From Asterella californica (taxonomy: Eukaryota > Streptophyta > Marchantiopsida > Marchantiales > Aytoniaceae), in NCBI GenBank assembly GCA_036924285.1, contig JAYKYS010000007.1:4588001-4652000 (forward strand): 64,000 bases of DNA, given 5' to 3'. The notes under the pieces were generated by a model. It worked only from the letters and a program-made list of their open reading frames with translations. It was not told the DNA's origin and did no database searches. Every line of letters begins with the position of its first letter. Positions within the stretch are counted from its first letter, which is position 1. The translations under genes were made by a program, and so were the position numbers. Of this stretch, positions 1 through 9,323 are shown piece by piece.

Positions 1-1508
1 ACTTTTGGCTTTGCCGTTCTGGAGGATGTTGTCTGGCTGTGGACAGAGGCGAGTCATATCCTTCCGGAAGGAGGACTAAGTCGGCTGCTGGGTGGCTCTT
101 TTGTGTATATGTATCATGGGTAGGAGTAATCACACGGCCATTATCGTGAGGTGAAAAGTTTTGGCCTCTACACAGTGAGCAATCTCTACCACTATTTGTC
201 CGCACGTTATTGCGTGCCTTAGGTGCAATTAGTTCTGGTGTAAAGTATGGTGTATCGTAGACGAATGATAGTTCGAATTGGAGATCGACGAGTGTCGTTG
301 TCAGGTGAAGCAAAGCATGCAGGAATCCTAATTTTCTGTACTTCCGGAACCTTTCTCAGTTGAGGTCGATGTTAGTAAATTTCTGATGGTGTTGGAGATT
401 TAGAGGCTTGTAGTATCTGCGTATGTGAGTGAAGCAAAATGCACTCGTAGACCCGAAGGGTTTTGAATATTGTATTGCTAGTTCTTTACCGTTCTGTAGC
501 ACGGTTACGGGATACGGCCACTGTGAACTGTGATGATATGAAACTGATGAATGAACAAAAGGAAGTTGATGTATGGAAGTTGAATGCTTCCAGAACAATT
601 ACTTACGGTGACTTATAAGTCTGAGTGAACTGTTGAATTGATACTGTAGATAGTGTCGTTGAGGTGACTCCCGTGTTGATATTAGCGGAAAAGTTTTATT
701 GAGGGACATGGCTCTTTACCTTCCAGCAGCTTGGATGGTAAATCTTTAGGACCGTACCTTGCTGAGGCGTTCTGTAGAGCAATCAGTTACCCAAAGTTAG
801 TTTCCCAAACTGCTCCGTGGCACGATGTCGAGCATATTCACTCATCATGACTAATGATTTATTCTACACATCTCGGCTTGCTGTCAAGCTGTGCTAGTTA
901 CGTTTGGATGCGGGAGGGTAACATTGTTGCGTGTCATACTTTGAGAAATATTAATCAAGAGAAGTGCAGAGAAGTTGTGAGCAGTGAAAATTCTTCGCAT
1001 AGTTGTTCGTAAGTATGTGTCGGAGGAGGATGTTAGGTGAGCTTCCAGGTTGTGATGTGAAGAAATCAACAGTGAAAATATTCTTCACAAGTTCATGTAC
1101 GGAACCGTTGGTGGGAGTGTTGTAGGGCAGTTTCAAGCGGAACGTTTCATCAAGGATCCATTATCAAACACGCGAGGAGTCCTTCTTAAGACAGGTGTTA
1201 TCGAGGTATTTCCAAATGTTCAACTAGAGCCCAACGGAGTATGACTGAACATAAATAGTGTAGCTCCTCTGTTTAAAGAAAATGTACCCGATACTTGTAA
1301 GAGCAAACGATGTCCCGACAAAATATTTGCCTTGGGAATATTTCGTGAACAAGCTACTAGTATGTTGCCTCGTTACGAAATATGCATGCTGGATGAACTC
1401 CGGGAACTTTTGCTGCTTAATGATATCTGGAATATATATAGATGTTAAGTAAAAAATATATATTAAATAGATATAAAAATTTAAAACATATAAATATTAT
1501 TTGTTACT

Positions 1509-1538
1509 CATGTCTGGAAACACGTGTTTTCAGACATG
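1509..1538. repeat. 30-bp near-perfect palindrome
   Basis: Two 15-base arms meet at a central CACGTG and pair with a single mismatch, which is a G-T pair in RNA. The core CACGTG is also a G-box sequence. Function unknown. It lies in AT-rich DNA with no gene next to it. Confidence 0.6.
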
Positions 1539-1696
1539 AAACACGGGGAGAGTGTGAGATAACCGATAAGTCTTGCCCTGAGTGTCTCATTTCAAAAAGT
1601 ACAAGTGCGGAAATCCACACTCGTTAATACATTAATATATTTTTGTGTTAATTTAATACTTAATTTTTTTCGAAAAGGTTAGGTATAACCATTTGT

Positions 1697-1736
1697 ATAT
1701 TTGCCTCTTTCATCGGAAGATGGAAGAGGTGAATAT
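1697..1736. repeat. Imperfect hairpin, MITE-like core
   Basis: Arms of 18 bases (1697-1714 and 1719-1736) pair with a few mismatches around a 4-base loop. The arm pattern, atatt followed by a pyrimidine-rich cctctt block, resembles the hairpin at 40247-40290, which suggests a short dispersed inverted-repeat family. No target duplication could be fixed. Confidence 0.4.
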
Positions 1737-1842
1737 AATATACAGATGCTTTGAATACGAGAATGTATTGACGGCATGACAGATTGTTGATGGAACTTCG
1801 TGCAAGCCGTTACATGAATATATGGTTATTTTTTGGATGTTG

Positions 1843-1847
1843 AACAT
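1843..1847. repeat. Target-site duplication, left copy (AACAT)
   Basis: The bases AACAT directly before the element are repeated at 11713-11717 directly after it. The final T may also be the first base of the element, so the duplication is 4 or 5 bp. This length fits a DDE integrase of the Ty3/gypsy group. Confidence 0.8.
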
Positions 1848-1954
1848 GTCATGCGCATACACATCGCTACACAACATACATCGCTGTCAGAGGTACACCA
1901 CACATACACATAACACATGGACGATGTCATACACATACACAAGTGTACCACAAT
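1847..1954 (-). repeat. Terminal repeat B2 (108 bp)
   Basis: Outermost 3' segment of the retroelement, ending TGACA in the sense direction. It is identical to B1 (2250-2357) except for one A/G difference near its end. The sense strand is TG-rich. B2 follows A2 without a gap. Confidence 0.9.
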
Positions 1955-2247
1955 AATCTGAATACAGAGATTACCATCTCCAACACCACCACAAGGATTA
2001 CTCACCAACGGTCAAGCCAAACCCACTCTAAACGCGAAGAGAATCCGGGTTACACTCAACTAGACTATCCACCATAGCCTGGAGCTTGAAGGCTCAACTC
2101 AAAGAACTAAGACCTCCAAGCCCTACCTGCGAAGTTTACCCCTAGTGGGCTCTCTCCCCAACTCGCCCTAACGGCACTAACGGCCTTACCGGGATGCGCC
2201 ACTTTGCACTCGGTCAACCTAGCCGAGGGGCCCAAACTGACGTGACA
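1955..2247 (-). repeat. Terminal repeat A2 (293 bp)
   Basis: Second copy of the A repeat. It matches A1 (11420-11712) over all 293 bp, with one T/C difference found by eye. It begins TGTCACGTC in the sense direction. A2 plus B2 is a continuous 401-bp block starting TG and ending CA, so it could be taken for an LTR, but the opposite end of the element carries only A. Confidence 0.92.
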
Positions 2248-2249
2248 GC

Positions 2250-2357
2250 TGTCGTGCGCATACACATCGCTACACAACATACATCGCTGTCAGAGGTACA
2301 CCACACATACACATAACACATGGACGATGTCATACACATACACAAGTGTACCACAAT
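2250..2357 (-). repeat. Repeat B1 (108 bp)
   Basis: Internal copy of B, placed between the polypurine tract and A2. Two extra bases (GC in the sense direction) separate its end from the start of A2. In a classical LTR element the polypurine tract abuts the 3' LTR. Here it abuts B1, which makes B1 the U3-like start. Confidence 0.9.
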
Positions 2358-2370
2358 CGCCCCCCTAACT
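2358..2370 (-). promoter_or_regulatory. Polypurine tract
   Basis: In the sense direction the purine run AGTTAGGGGGGCG directly precedes B1. Plus-strand DNA synthesis in LTR retroelements starts at such a tract, which would define the B1 start as the left end of the U3-like segment. Confidence 0.65.
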
Positions 2371-2528
2371 GGCGGTTAGGTCCCTCTAACTCCATATAGC
2401 TCCATATCCCAACTACGTGATACACACCTTCATGGGTGCAAGGATCAGGAGGCCGGGTGCTACATTGCCCCATCGTTAGTCGCCTGTCTGCAATCCATAC
2501 CACGCAAAGATCTAATCGACTATCTCCG
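2371..2528 (-). other. 3' untranslated region of the gypsy-type element
   Basis: Short non-coding stretch between the end of the integrase-PHD reading frame and the polypurine tract. No other structure seen. Confidence 0.6.
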
Positions 2529-5500
2529 CTATATACATCGAGGACAAACCCACCGTCCAGTAGGAACTACATTGAGAGGTGGAGTCAAACATGACATGTG
2601 CCAACCTCTCGAACAACCATCACACACCAACATACGGGCTGCTCCACCAGCAGACCCACACAACATACACCTCAAGCCCGCGCGTACAACTGCTAAGCTT
2701 GGGTCAACGGTACCATCAATGTTGGGAAGATGACATGGCGCGCAATTACGCACATGGTCCTTCCACACAACACCATCACGGTCCTCTAACATGAGTACTC
2801 CAGAAGGTAACACCTCACGCACTCGTAAAATAGTGCGCCCTGCGGTCACGTCCAACGTCGTCGGTGCAGTCTGTTGTAGATAGATATAATCGCCAGGATG
2901 AAACCTGCGAATCGACGGCCGATAACCTCCTCCTCGGATAGTCGCATACCGCAACGTGTCTCTATGCTGGGCAATCGCTAGGTTCTCAAAAGCCATAGGC
3001 ATAACTCTCTGAAATGTCTCTGCTCGTTGAGAACATGCTCTCACCCACATATCCGGGTCATCAAGGTCCAGCACCTCAGCAGAATCACGACGAATGGCCG
3101 AAGGTAGATCTGGATCTCGGCCATACAATAAAAAATACGGTGAGAAGAAAGCCAAAGACGCTTGTCGGCTAAAACGGTAGCCCATAGCCAACCATGGTAA
3201 CTGCACATCCCAGTCTCCCAAGTGGCCCTTCTGCAAGCCATACTTGCGCAATCCTCTCTTCATCGTCTGAACTACCCTCTCCGCCAAACCATCCGCCTCA
3301 GGATGATCTCGAGATGTAGTCCGATGATCAATCAGCGCCTGATCACACAAGGCCTGAAACTCACCAAGGAACTCTGTACCTTGGTCTGTCAGCACTTCAG
3401 CTGGTGCTCCAAAACGACTCAGCACTCGATCTAAGAACGCATACGCTGTCCCTTCACTCGCCTTGTCTGGTAATGCCACCAACTCAATCCACTTGGAGAA
3501 GTGCTCCACCATCACCAACACATACCGGTGGTGACGTACGGTCAACGGTAAGGATCCCGCAAAATCCAAACTCCAACGGTAACCCAACCCCATAATCGGT
3601 AAGGGGTGTAACTGTGGAGTAAGAGCATTAAACGATGCTCGTACTCGATCACAAACCACACATCGTGCGACAAACTGTTGCACATCGATGTGCATACCAC
3701 GCCACCAATACTGTCTTTGGAGTAAGCTATGTGTACGCTTCACTCCAAAATGTCCCAACTCCTCATGGGCATGTCGTACTAACTGTGTCCTCTGGGATGG
3801 ATGTGGCACTGATCGTACCCTTCCATCACCCCACACTCGAAGTACATGTCGTCCTTCTCGTCGAAATCTCTTCGCTCGTTGAAGAACACGATCCCGCTCC
3901 TTGGCACTTACTGTGCCTACTACCACACCAGTGCGTAGATACTCCATCACGGTCACATCATCATGGATATCCCGCTGATCTGGAACACCATCTCCACCTT
4001 CAGGATCTGGAGACTCGTCATCTACTCTCTGACCAGAGAAAGATACGACTTGGCCCTCCATACTAGAGTTCATGGCCAACACACAAAGAAAGGCAGATGC
4101 ATGCCACCTTGGCACTATCTCCTCATCAACCTCGTCATGCCATCGAGCCCCAGTCTGATCCTGCTGACTCGTGCACGGGTTGCGACTCAACCCATCGGCA
4201 TCTAGGTTTGCAACTCCAGGTCTATGTACTACCTGGAAGTCATACTCCTGTAAGATCAGAGCCCATCGTGCAAGCTTCCCTGTAAGCTTATCGGACTCCA
4301 TCAACCACTTGAGCGGCTGGTGATCAGTGATGAGAGTAAAGGGGTTCCCAAACAGATAACATCGAAAGTGTGCAACAGCCCACACTGCCGCCAAACACTC
4401 TCCCTCATACGAACTATACCTCGCCTCCGCTGAATTATTGGAGCGACTGGCATACGCCACCACGAACTCCTTTTTCTCATCATCATGTTGAGTCAGCACT
4501 GCTCCAAGTCCCAACATACTCCAATCGGTGTGCAGTTGGAAAGGACGCCCCCTAACGGGTCTCTTCAAGATGGGAGCAGATGTCAACCTATCCTTGAGCT
4601 CTACAAAAGCTCGCTCCTGCTCATCTCTCCACTGCCACTCCTGGTCCACCTTCATCAGCTTGGTCAACGGCTTCGCAATTGCACTAAACCCTTTCACGTA
4701 TCGACGATAGAAGTTCGCCAAACCAACAAATGCTCGAACTCGACTCACATCTGTGGGGCGTGGGATACGTGCAATAGTCTCAACCTTCGTCTGTTGAACA
4801 CCCAATCCACATGGATAGATGGTGTGGCCCAGATACTCTACCAACTCCTGGAAGAACTTACACTTCCCAGGGTGCAACTTCAACCCATGAGCTCTCAATC
4901 GCTCAAACACATCCCGTAAGTGTCTCTCGTGCTCTTCCACTGTAGCACTATAGACTAAGATGTCGTCAATATAACATCTGACAAAATCCAATCCTGCTAG
5001 GATTCTGTCCATCACCCTTTGGAACTCAGCAGGGGCGTTCTTCAACCCAAATGGTAAGAACCGCCACTGATACAAACAATCCTTGCCGTGAGAGTCAATT
5101 CCCCAAAATGCTGTCTTGGACTTATCTTCTTCTCTCACTGGCAACTGATGATACCCTGCTCGAAGATCCAAAGTACTGAAGACCTTCACATGCCCCACTG
5201 CATCAAAGATCTCCTCAGGTGTCGGCATGGCATACTTATCGGACTTCGTCTGCCGATTGATAAGACGGTAGTCTTCACACATCCGCCTATCCGTGTAGTT
5301 GCCATACATATCCTTCTTGGCTGGCATAACTGTGGCAGATGCATACTCTCCATGCGACATCTCCACCAACCCAGCCTCCAACAAGTCTTGAGTCCGACTC
5401 TGGATCAAGGCTCTCTCCATGTCACTGTACTTGTAAGGACGTCGAAAGATTGGCGTGTCATTAGCCAAGTCGATCCGTATACCAGGTCCCTTCAAGGTAC

Positions 5501-5624
5501 CCAAATCCTTCATACTGAAGGCAAAACAATTCATGTAGCTCTTCAGGAATCTTTGGACTCTTCGTCTCTCCTCTCCTATAAGCTTGGGTTCGATCTCCGG
5601 CTCCCAAGTATCCTCTGTCACCAT
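2529..5624 (-). CDS. Pol: reverse transcriptase, RNase H, integrase and C-terminal PHD finger
   Basis: A 1,031-residue open frame from an ATG at 5622-5624, in the same frame as the upstream gag-protease-methyltransferase ORF and separated from it by a TAG at 5655-5657. RT motifs include LDLRAGYHQL and the catalytic YIDDIL near residue 218. RNase H follows with DWSMLGLGAVL, YEGECLA and DHQPL. The integrase has an HHCC zinc-binding region (H-x3-H and CVVCDRV, about residues 610-660) and a DDE core that includes LTDQGTEF (near 744) and a Glu in HPEADGLAE. The last 50 residues are a PHD finger in C4-H-C3 order (CMLC, CDGC, WHMSC, CPRC). RT, RNase H and integrase copy and insert the element. The PHD finger probably binds histone tails or other nuclear partners to steer integration, which is inference. 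Translation probably depends on readthrough of the TAG. Confidence 0.95.
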   Translation of the reverse strand: MVTEDTWEPEIEPKLIGEERRRVQRFLKSYMNCFAFSMKDLGTLKGPGIRIDLANDTPIFRRPYKYSDMERALIQSRTQDLLEAGLVEMSHGEYASATVMPAKKDMYGNYTDRRMCEDYRLINRQTKSDKYAMPTPEEIFDAVGHVKVFSTLDLRAGYHQLPVREEDKSKTAFWGIDSHGKDCLYQWRFLPFGLKNAPAEFQRVMDRILAGLDFVRCYIDDILVYSATVEEHERHLRDVFERLRAHGLKLHPGKCKFFQELVEYLGHTIYPCGLGVQQTKVETIARIPRPTDVSRVRAFVGLANFYRRYVKGFSAIAKPLTKLMKVDQEWQWRDEQERAFVELKDRLTSAPILKRPVRGRPFQLHTDWSMLGLGAVLTQHDDEKKEFVVAYASRSNNSAEARYSSYEGECLAAVWAVAHFRCYLFGNPFTLITDHQPLKWLMESDKLTGKLARWALILQEYDFQVVHRPGVANLDADGLSRNPCTSQQDQTGARWHDEVDEEIVPRWHASAFLCVLAMNSSMEGQVVSFSGQRVDDESPDPEGGDGVPDQRDIHDDVTVMEYLRTGVVVGTVSAKERDRVLQRAKRFRREGRHVLRVWGDGRVRSVPHPSQRTQLVRHAHEELGHFGVKRTHSLLQRQYWWRGMHIDVQQFVARCVVCDRVRASFNALTPQLHPLPIMGLGYRWSLDFAGSLPLTVRHHRYVLVMVEHFSKWIELVALPDKASEGTAYAFLDRVLSRFGAPAEVLTDQGTEFLGEFQALCDQALIDHRTTSRDHPEADGLAERVVQTMKRGLRKYGLQKGHLGDWDVQLPWLAMGYRFSRQASLAFFSPYFLLYGRDPDLPSAIRRDSAEVLDLDDPDMWVRACSQRAETFQRVMPMAFENLAIAQHRDTLRYATIRGGGYRPSIRRFHPGDYIYLQQTAPTTLDVTAGRTILRVREVLPSGVLMLEDRDGVVWKDHVRNCAPCHLPNIDGTVDPSLAVVRAGLRCMLCGSAGGAARMLVCDGCSRGWHMSCLTPPLNVVPTGRWVCPRCI

Positions 5625-5648
5625 GCTAGAGGTAGAAGACGAAGTAGT

Positions 5649-5657
5649 TGACTGCTA
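5649..5657 (-). promoter_or_regulatory. In-frame TAG with CAR-YYA readthrough context
   Basis: In the sense direction the methyltransferase frame ends TAG CAG TCA and the same frame stays open into RT. UAG followed by CAR-YYA is the tobamovirus-type leaky stop context, also reported between ORFs of the plant retroelement SIRE1. CAG TCA fits this consensus. A point mutation of a CAG or TGG codon cannot be excluded from one copy. Confidence 0.6.
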
Positions 5658-8600
5658 TCTTGCAGCCTCTGGAGCAGTTTCCTTCTGCTCACCACCAACA
5701 ACCTCCACCACTACTGTGTGTAAAACTTCTGCAGTTCTAGCTGCAAACTCCACACTCTCTCCTATGACATCCCATGATGTCCAAGGATGACGAACTCCAC
5801 GTGCCTCGCCCCCAGCCTTTACCTCCACCGACCCGGTAGGCAAAGAGCTCAAGAGTGCTCGAGCAGTAACACCCGTCGATCGCATCCGACGCTGCTCAGC
5901 CAATCCAAGGCTAACAATCCATGTCAAGCAATTCAAGTCCATTGCTTGACCCAATACTTGACGACGTGCAGCCTCCGACACCGAAGCTACTGCCGTCGTA
6001 CCCGTAGTGAAACCCATCGCTCGCTCTCTCTCATCGGCATTGGGCTCCACCAACTGCCGTAATTGAGCATCCCACACAAGCCCAGGTCCTCCATCTCTGT
6101 AAGCATGTGACGCTGGAAAGCTTACCAATGTGGGTAACGCTACCATGGACCGTCCCACTAGGTTCACCACTGCCATGGGTGACCTATCGACGACTCTCAC
6201 TACTTGAGATCGTCGTCTTGCATCCAAGATGCTATCAACAGTGAGATGTGCTGGTCGTCTCATTCCATCGTGTGCTCGCTTAAGCACCTCTCTCGGTAAC
6301 AAGTTCGTCCACCACAACCGTGGACGATGTGCACGAGATCCTACTCTCGCTGCATCCAACAATACTGCTGGTCCAATCCAAGACCGCACTTGGTGCACAC
6401 TCGCCATCATCTGTGTACGAGCATCACCCAACAAAGGAACGTTCTCCAAGATGTACGCTGGAGAATCCATCTGATGCATCTGGAGATGTCGTAAGATCCG
6501 TAACATCTCCCAGAACATCCTAGATCGCGGGTCATGTAAACCCTGACCTCTCCCTGCACGCGTGTGACCTTGACATGGCCATCCGGCTATCACCAAATGA
6601 ATGGTGCCCACAAACGTAAGATCCTGCGCCCCCAGCAGCGAAATATCCGACGGTAATGCTTGCTGGTATCCTCTAACAGCTGATATGGACAACAACTCAG
6701 GATATCTCTGCACCAAACGTGCCACATGTCGCAATGAGATGCGTCTCGCAATCTCATCTCTCTCCACATACAAGTATCGCTGTACTTGTATACCTGCCTG
6801 CAATACCGCAGCCAAACCTGTGTTGATCCCTCCAAACAGCTCCAGCACACATACACCTTCCTCTGGATACTGCCACACAATGGGAGTCGTATCCAACGGT
6901 GATAAGGTCACAGGGTCAGTAGCAGGAACAACCCTTTGTTCCTCTACTGGTGGTACAAAAGCTTCACTCCAAGCCTGTTGCACCAACTGATCAGCATACT
7001 GCTGCAACTCTCCACTCGAACTCCAGAGTGGCACATCCAAGGCAGATGGTATTAACGTAGACATGCTAGGCATGTCCTCCACCTCCTCATAGATCGGAGT
7101 ATCCTCCGCATGGGCATTACCCTCCAACAACTCGTCCGGCCAAGTGATGATCGAACTGAACCCTGCAACGGATGCCATCGTTCCTGGTGTAGGCTCCGTC
7201 GTCCCAACTCTAGCACTGAACCGCACTGGTAAGCGGCTCACTCGTCCCTCACCGGACTGCCAACCTGGTCTGTAAGATGCTGTCTCTGCCCAATAGTCAA
7301 TCACGAACCCCATAGGGTACAACACAGCACCTCCCACCAATACATCATAAGACTCTGCGGCTGTAACAATGGCCTTGGCCTTCACCATAGAGCCATCCGT
7401 GGGGTGATCTGGCCGAACTCTCACCGTCAACATCTCCCGTGTCATGTGTAGAGCCGTACCTCCTGATCCCCCTAGAGATGTCTGCAACTGGAATGGACAT
7501 CTCTCTATCTCGGACTTCTTCAGACCCAAACCAATACACGCCGCCTTTCCCAACATTAACGGTTGGGCTCCAGAGTCTAACAAGACCTTCTGGGGTCGAT
7601 ACACTTTCCCTGAAGGTGCCACCAAACAGAAGATACCACTTCTGTTGTCCAACAACACCACACCTGGTGCCAAACTAGCACGGTCAATCGCCGGCCTAGC
7701 TGGTAACTCATCTAACCTAGCAGCCGCCGCTTGCCAAGTACCACTGGTAGCTGTCCTGATCCTCAACTCTATGGACACGTCTACCGTCTCTCGCTGAACT
7801 ACTTCAGCACTAGAGGTAACTACATCCTCGCTCTCACTGAGCGTGGCCGCCAACTGGAACACTGGAGCCAAGTTGACTCTCAATGCCTTCATATCCGTGG
7901 CTGAGAATAGTGGGGCTCGCAAAACTGCTGTAGCCGCCTCCAACATCGGGTTCGACGTCGCATCCACAGACGTCGAAGGTGGACTCACATCACACCCACT
8001 CCTGGATGTCGATGCCTCCAACTCTACTGCATCATCGGTAGGTCGTTTAGGAACCATAGATGTGGTCCTCAACGCCTCCGATAACGTGAACGATTGGGGA
8101 AGCCTGGCTTGTCTACCAGCCTCCCCGCGTTGTGGATCCAACTCCACTGACGCACCTCGTGGCTCAGAGACACGCACTGCACCTCTAGTCACTGCTGCAG
8201 ATGCCTCAATCTGCGCCACACCAGCCATGAAGTCGAAGTCACCTCCTTCTCCTCCATAAGACGTGGAAGCCTCTGTTCCACCTGATCTCCGCTGAGCCAT
8301 AGCCATACTAGCTATCCTCTGCTCCAACTGCTCAATCCGAGCAGCCATACCTGCTTCTGACGTTGTAGCAGGCGGTGGACCGACCGGTCCTCTCCCAGGT
8401 GCTGGACCTCTACCTCCAGCTCGACCACCACGGCCTCCCTGAGCTCCTCCGCCTCGTCCACGATCAGCCTTCCCTTGCCGCAACTCGGGATGGAGATCAA
8501 AACAACGGTCACTACTGTGACCAGGTCGTCCGCAATGCTCACATTGCCTAGGTACTGCTTGAGACGTCCCTGATGTCCCTGACGTCTCATAACCTCTCCT

Positions 8601-9323
8601 CTGTGGACAGTCCCTCTGCTGATGAGGACCATCACACGTCCAGCAAGGACCCGCTTGCTGCTGACTAGAGAAGGACGGCATGGGCTTCTGCCCACCAGAT
8701 CCTCCTACACCTCCCTGCGATCGTGACTGCTCTGCACGATCCTTACCACCACCACCACCACGCTGTTGCGTAGCCTGTGATCCTCGAGAACAGGTGGTCG
8801 CTCCATGTGGTGTCTCCTTGCTGAACCCAGCAACCACCACCCTCTCCTCCACCATGTTGAGCTCAATCCGCTCAGCCAGACTAAAGACAACCGCCAACGT
8901 CGGAGCGGTATCTCTAAGAAGAGTAGCATCTCTAACTCTCCTACGCAGCTCCCGGTCTAGTATCCCATACCAGAACTGGACTGCCTGTGCTTCCGTCACC
9001 CCTTGGGTAACGCTGATCAACCGCCTCATGCGAGTAAACGTCTCGCGTAGGCTCTCTCCAGTCTTCCGCTGGAACTCCCGCAGACTCCTCAACTTGTCGG
9101 TCCGCACACCCTGATAGTTCTTCCTCAAACATTGGAAGAACTGAACCACAGGGTTAAACCCTGGTGGTATCCCGCTCACACTACCACCTGCTCCACTACT
9201 TGTGGATGCACCGGTAGTAGGTACTCTGCCACCTGTGGCTGCACCACTGCTACTGGCACCCGAACTCGCAGGTGCTACGCCTCCTGAAACTGCGCCAGTA
9301 GTGATAGAAACGTAGTTGGGAGA
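5655..9323 (-). CDS. Gag (C-terminal part), zinc knuckles, aspartic protease and C5 cytosine methyltransferase
   Basis: Open frame downstream of the TAG at 9324-9326, running to the TAG at 5655-5657. The first part is a gag capsid-like region (LREFQRKTGESLRETFTRMR). Two CCHC knuckles follow at 8520-8650: CWTCDGPHQQRDC, one residue short of the classic spacing, and CEHCGRPGHSSDRC. Gly/Arg-rich and Ser/Thr-rich linkers come next. The protease motif LLDSGAQP lies near 7570. The methyltransferase occupies about 5.88-6.88 kb: motif I LELFGGINTGL, motif IV with catalytic Cys in GWPCQGH (Cys codon 6573-6575), motif VI LENVP, motif VIII HRPRLWW, and a motif-X-like LGQAMDLN near the end. Spacing and the motif I region resemble DNMT3/DRM enzymes, which methylate cytosine de novo. 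The product presumably acts on element or host DNA. No ATG falls at the 5' border; normal translation should begin upstream at 9575. Confidence 0.92.
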   Translation of the reverse strand, partial: SPNYVSITTGAVSGGVAPASSGASSSGAATGGRVPTTGASTSSGAGGSVSGIPPGFNPVVQFFQCLRKNYQGVRTDKLRSLREFQRKTGESLRETFTRMRRLISVTQGVTEAQAVQFWYGILDRELRRRVRDATLLRDTAPTLAVVFSLAERIELNMVEERVVVAGFSKETPHGATTCSRGSQATQQRGGGGGKDRAEQSRSQGGVGGSGGQKPMPSFSSQQQAGPCWTCDGPHQQRDCPQRRGYETSGTSGTSQAVPRQCEHCGRPGHSSDRCFDLHPELRQGKADRGRGGGAQGGRGGRAGGRGPAPGRGPVGPPPATTSEAGMAARIEQLEQRIASMAMAQRRSGGTEASTSYGGEGGDFDFMAGVAQIEASAAVTRGAVRVSEPRGASVELDPQRGEAGRQARLPQSFTLSEALRTTSMVPKRPTDDAVELEASTSRSGCDVSPPSTSVDATSNPMLEAATAVLRAPLFSATDMKALRVNLAPVFQLAATLSESEDVVTSSAEVVQRETVDVSIELRIRTATSGTWQAAAARLDELPARPAIDRASLAPGVVLLDNRSGIFCLVAPSGKVYRPQKVLLDSGAQPLMLGKAACIGLGLKKSEIERCPFQLQTSLGGSGGTALHMTREMLTVRVRPDHPTDGSMVKAKAIVTAAESYDVLVGGAVLYPMGFVIDYWAETASYRPGWQSGEGRVSRLPVRFSARVGTTEPTPGTMASVAGFSSIITWPDELLEGNAHAEDTPIYEEVEDMPSMSTLIPSALDVPLWSSSGELQQYADQLVQQAWSEAFVPPVEEQRVVPATDPVTLSPLDTTPIVWQYPEEGVCVLELFGGINTGLAAVLQAGIQVQRYLYVERDEIARRISLRHVARLVQRYPELLSISAVRGYQQALPSDISLLGAQDLTFVGTIHLVIAGWPCQGHTRAGRGQGLHDPRSRMFWEMLRILRHLQMHQMDSPAYILENVPLLGDARTQMMASVHQVRSWIGPAVLLDAARVGSRAHRPRLWWTNLLPREVLKRAHDGMRRPAHLTVDSILDARRRSQVVRVVDRSPMAVVNLVGRSMVALPTLVSFPASHAYRDGGPGLVWDAQLRQLVEPNADERERAMGFTTGTTAVASVSEAARRQVLGQAMDLNCLTWIVSLGLAEQRRMRSTGVTARALLSSLPTGSVEVKAGGEARGVRHPWTSWDVIGESVEFAARTAEVLHTVVVEVVGGEQKETAPEAAR

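Larger units (their letters stand above)
1..1842. other. Gene-poor left flank
   Basis: No open frame in this stretch shows a recognisable domain, and none is longer than about 80 codons. The visible structure is one near-perfect palindrome (1509-1538) and one imperfect hairpin (1697-1736), both listed separately. The last bases form the left target site of the large retroelement. An exon of an unrecognised gene or an old repeat could be hidden here. Confidence 0.5.

Noticed and set aside
1955..2247. A solo LTR nested in the 3' end (A2 inserted into B)
   Set aside because: No target duplication flanks A2, and A1 at the other end shares the outer TGTCA border with the element itself, so A is a terminal repeat and not a later insertion.
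2579..9114. Many plus-strand frames across the gypsy-type element
   Set aside because: All are complements of the long minus-strand polyprotein and show no motifs.
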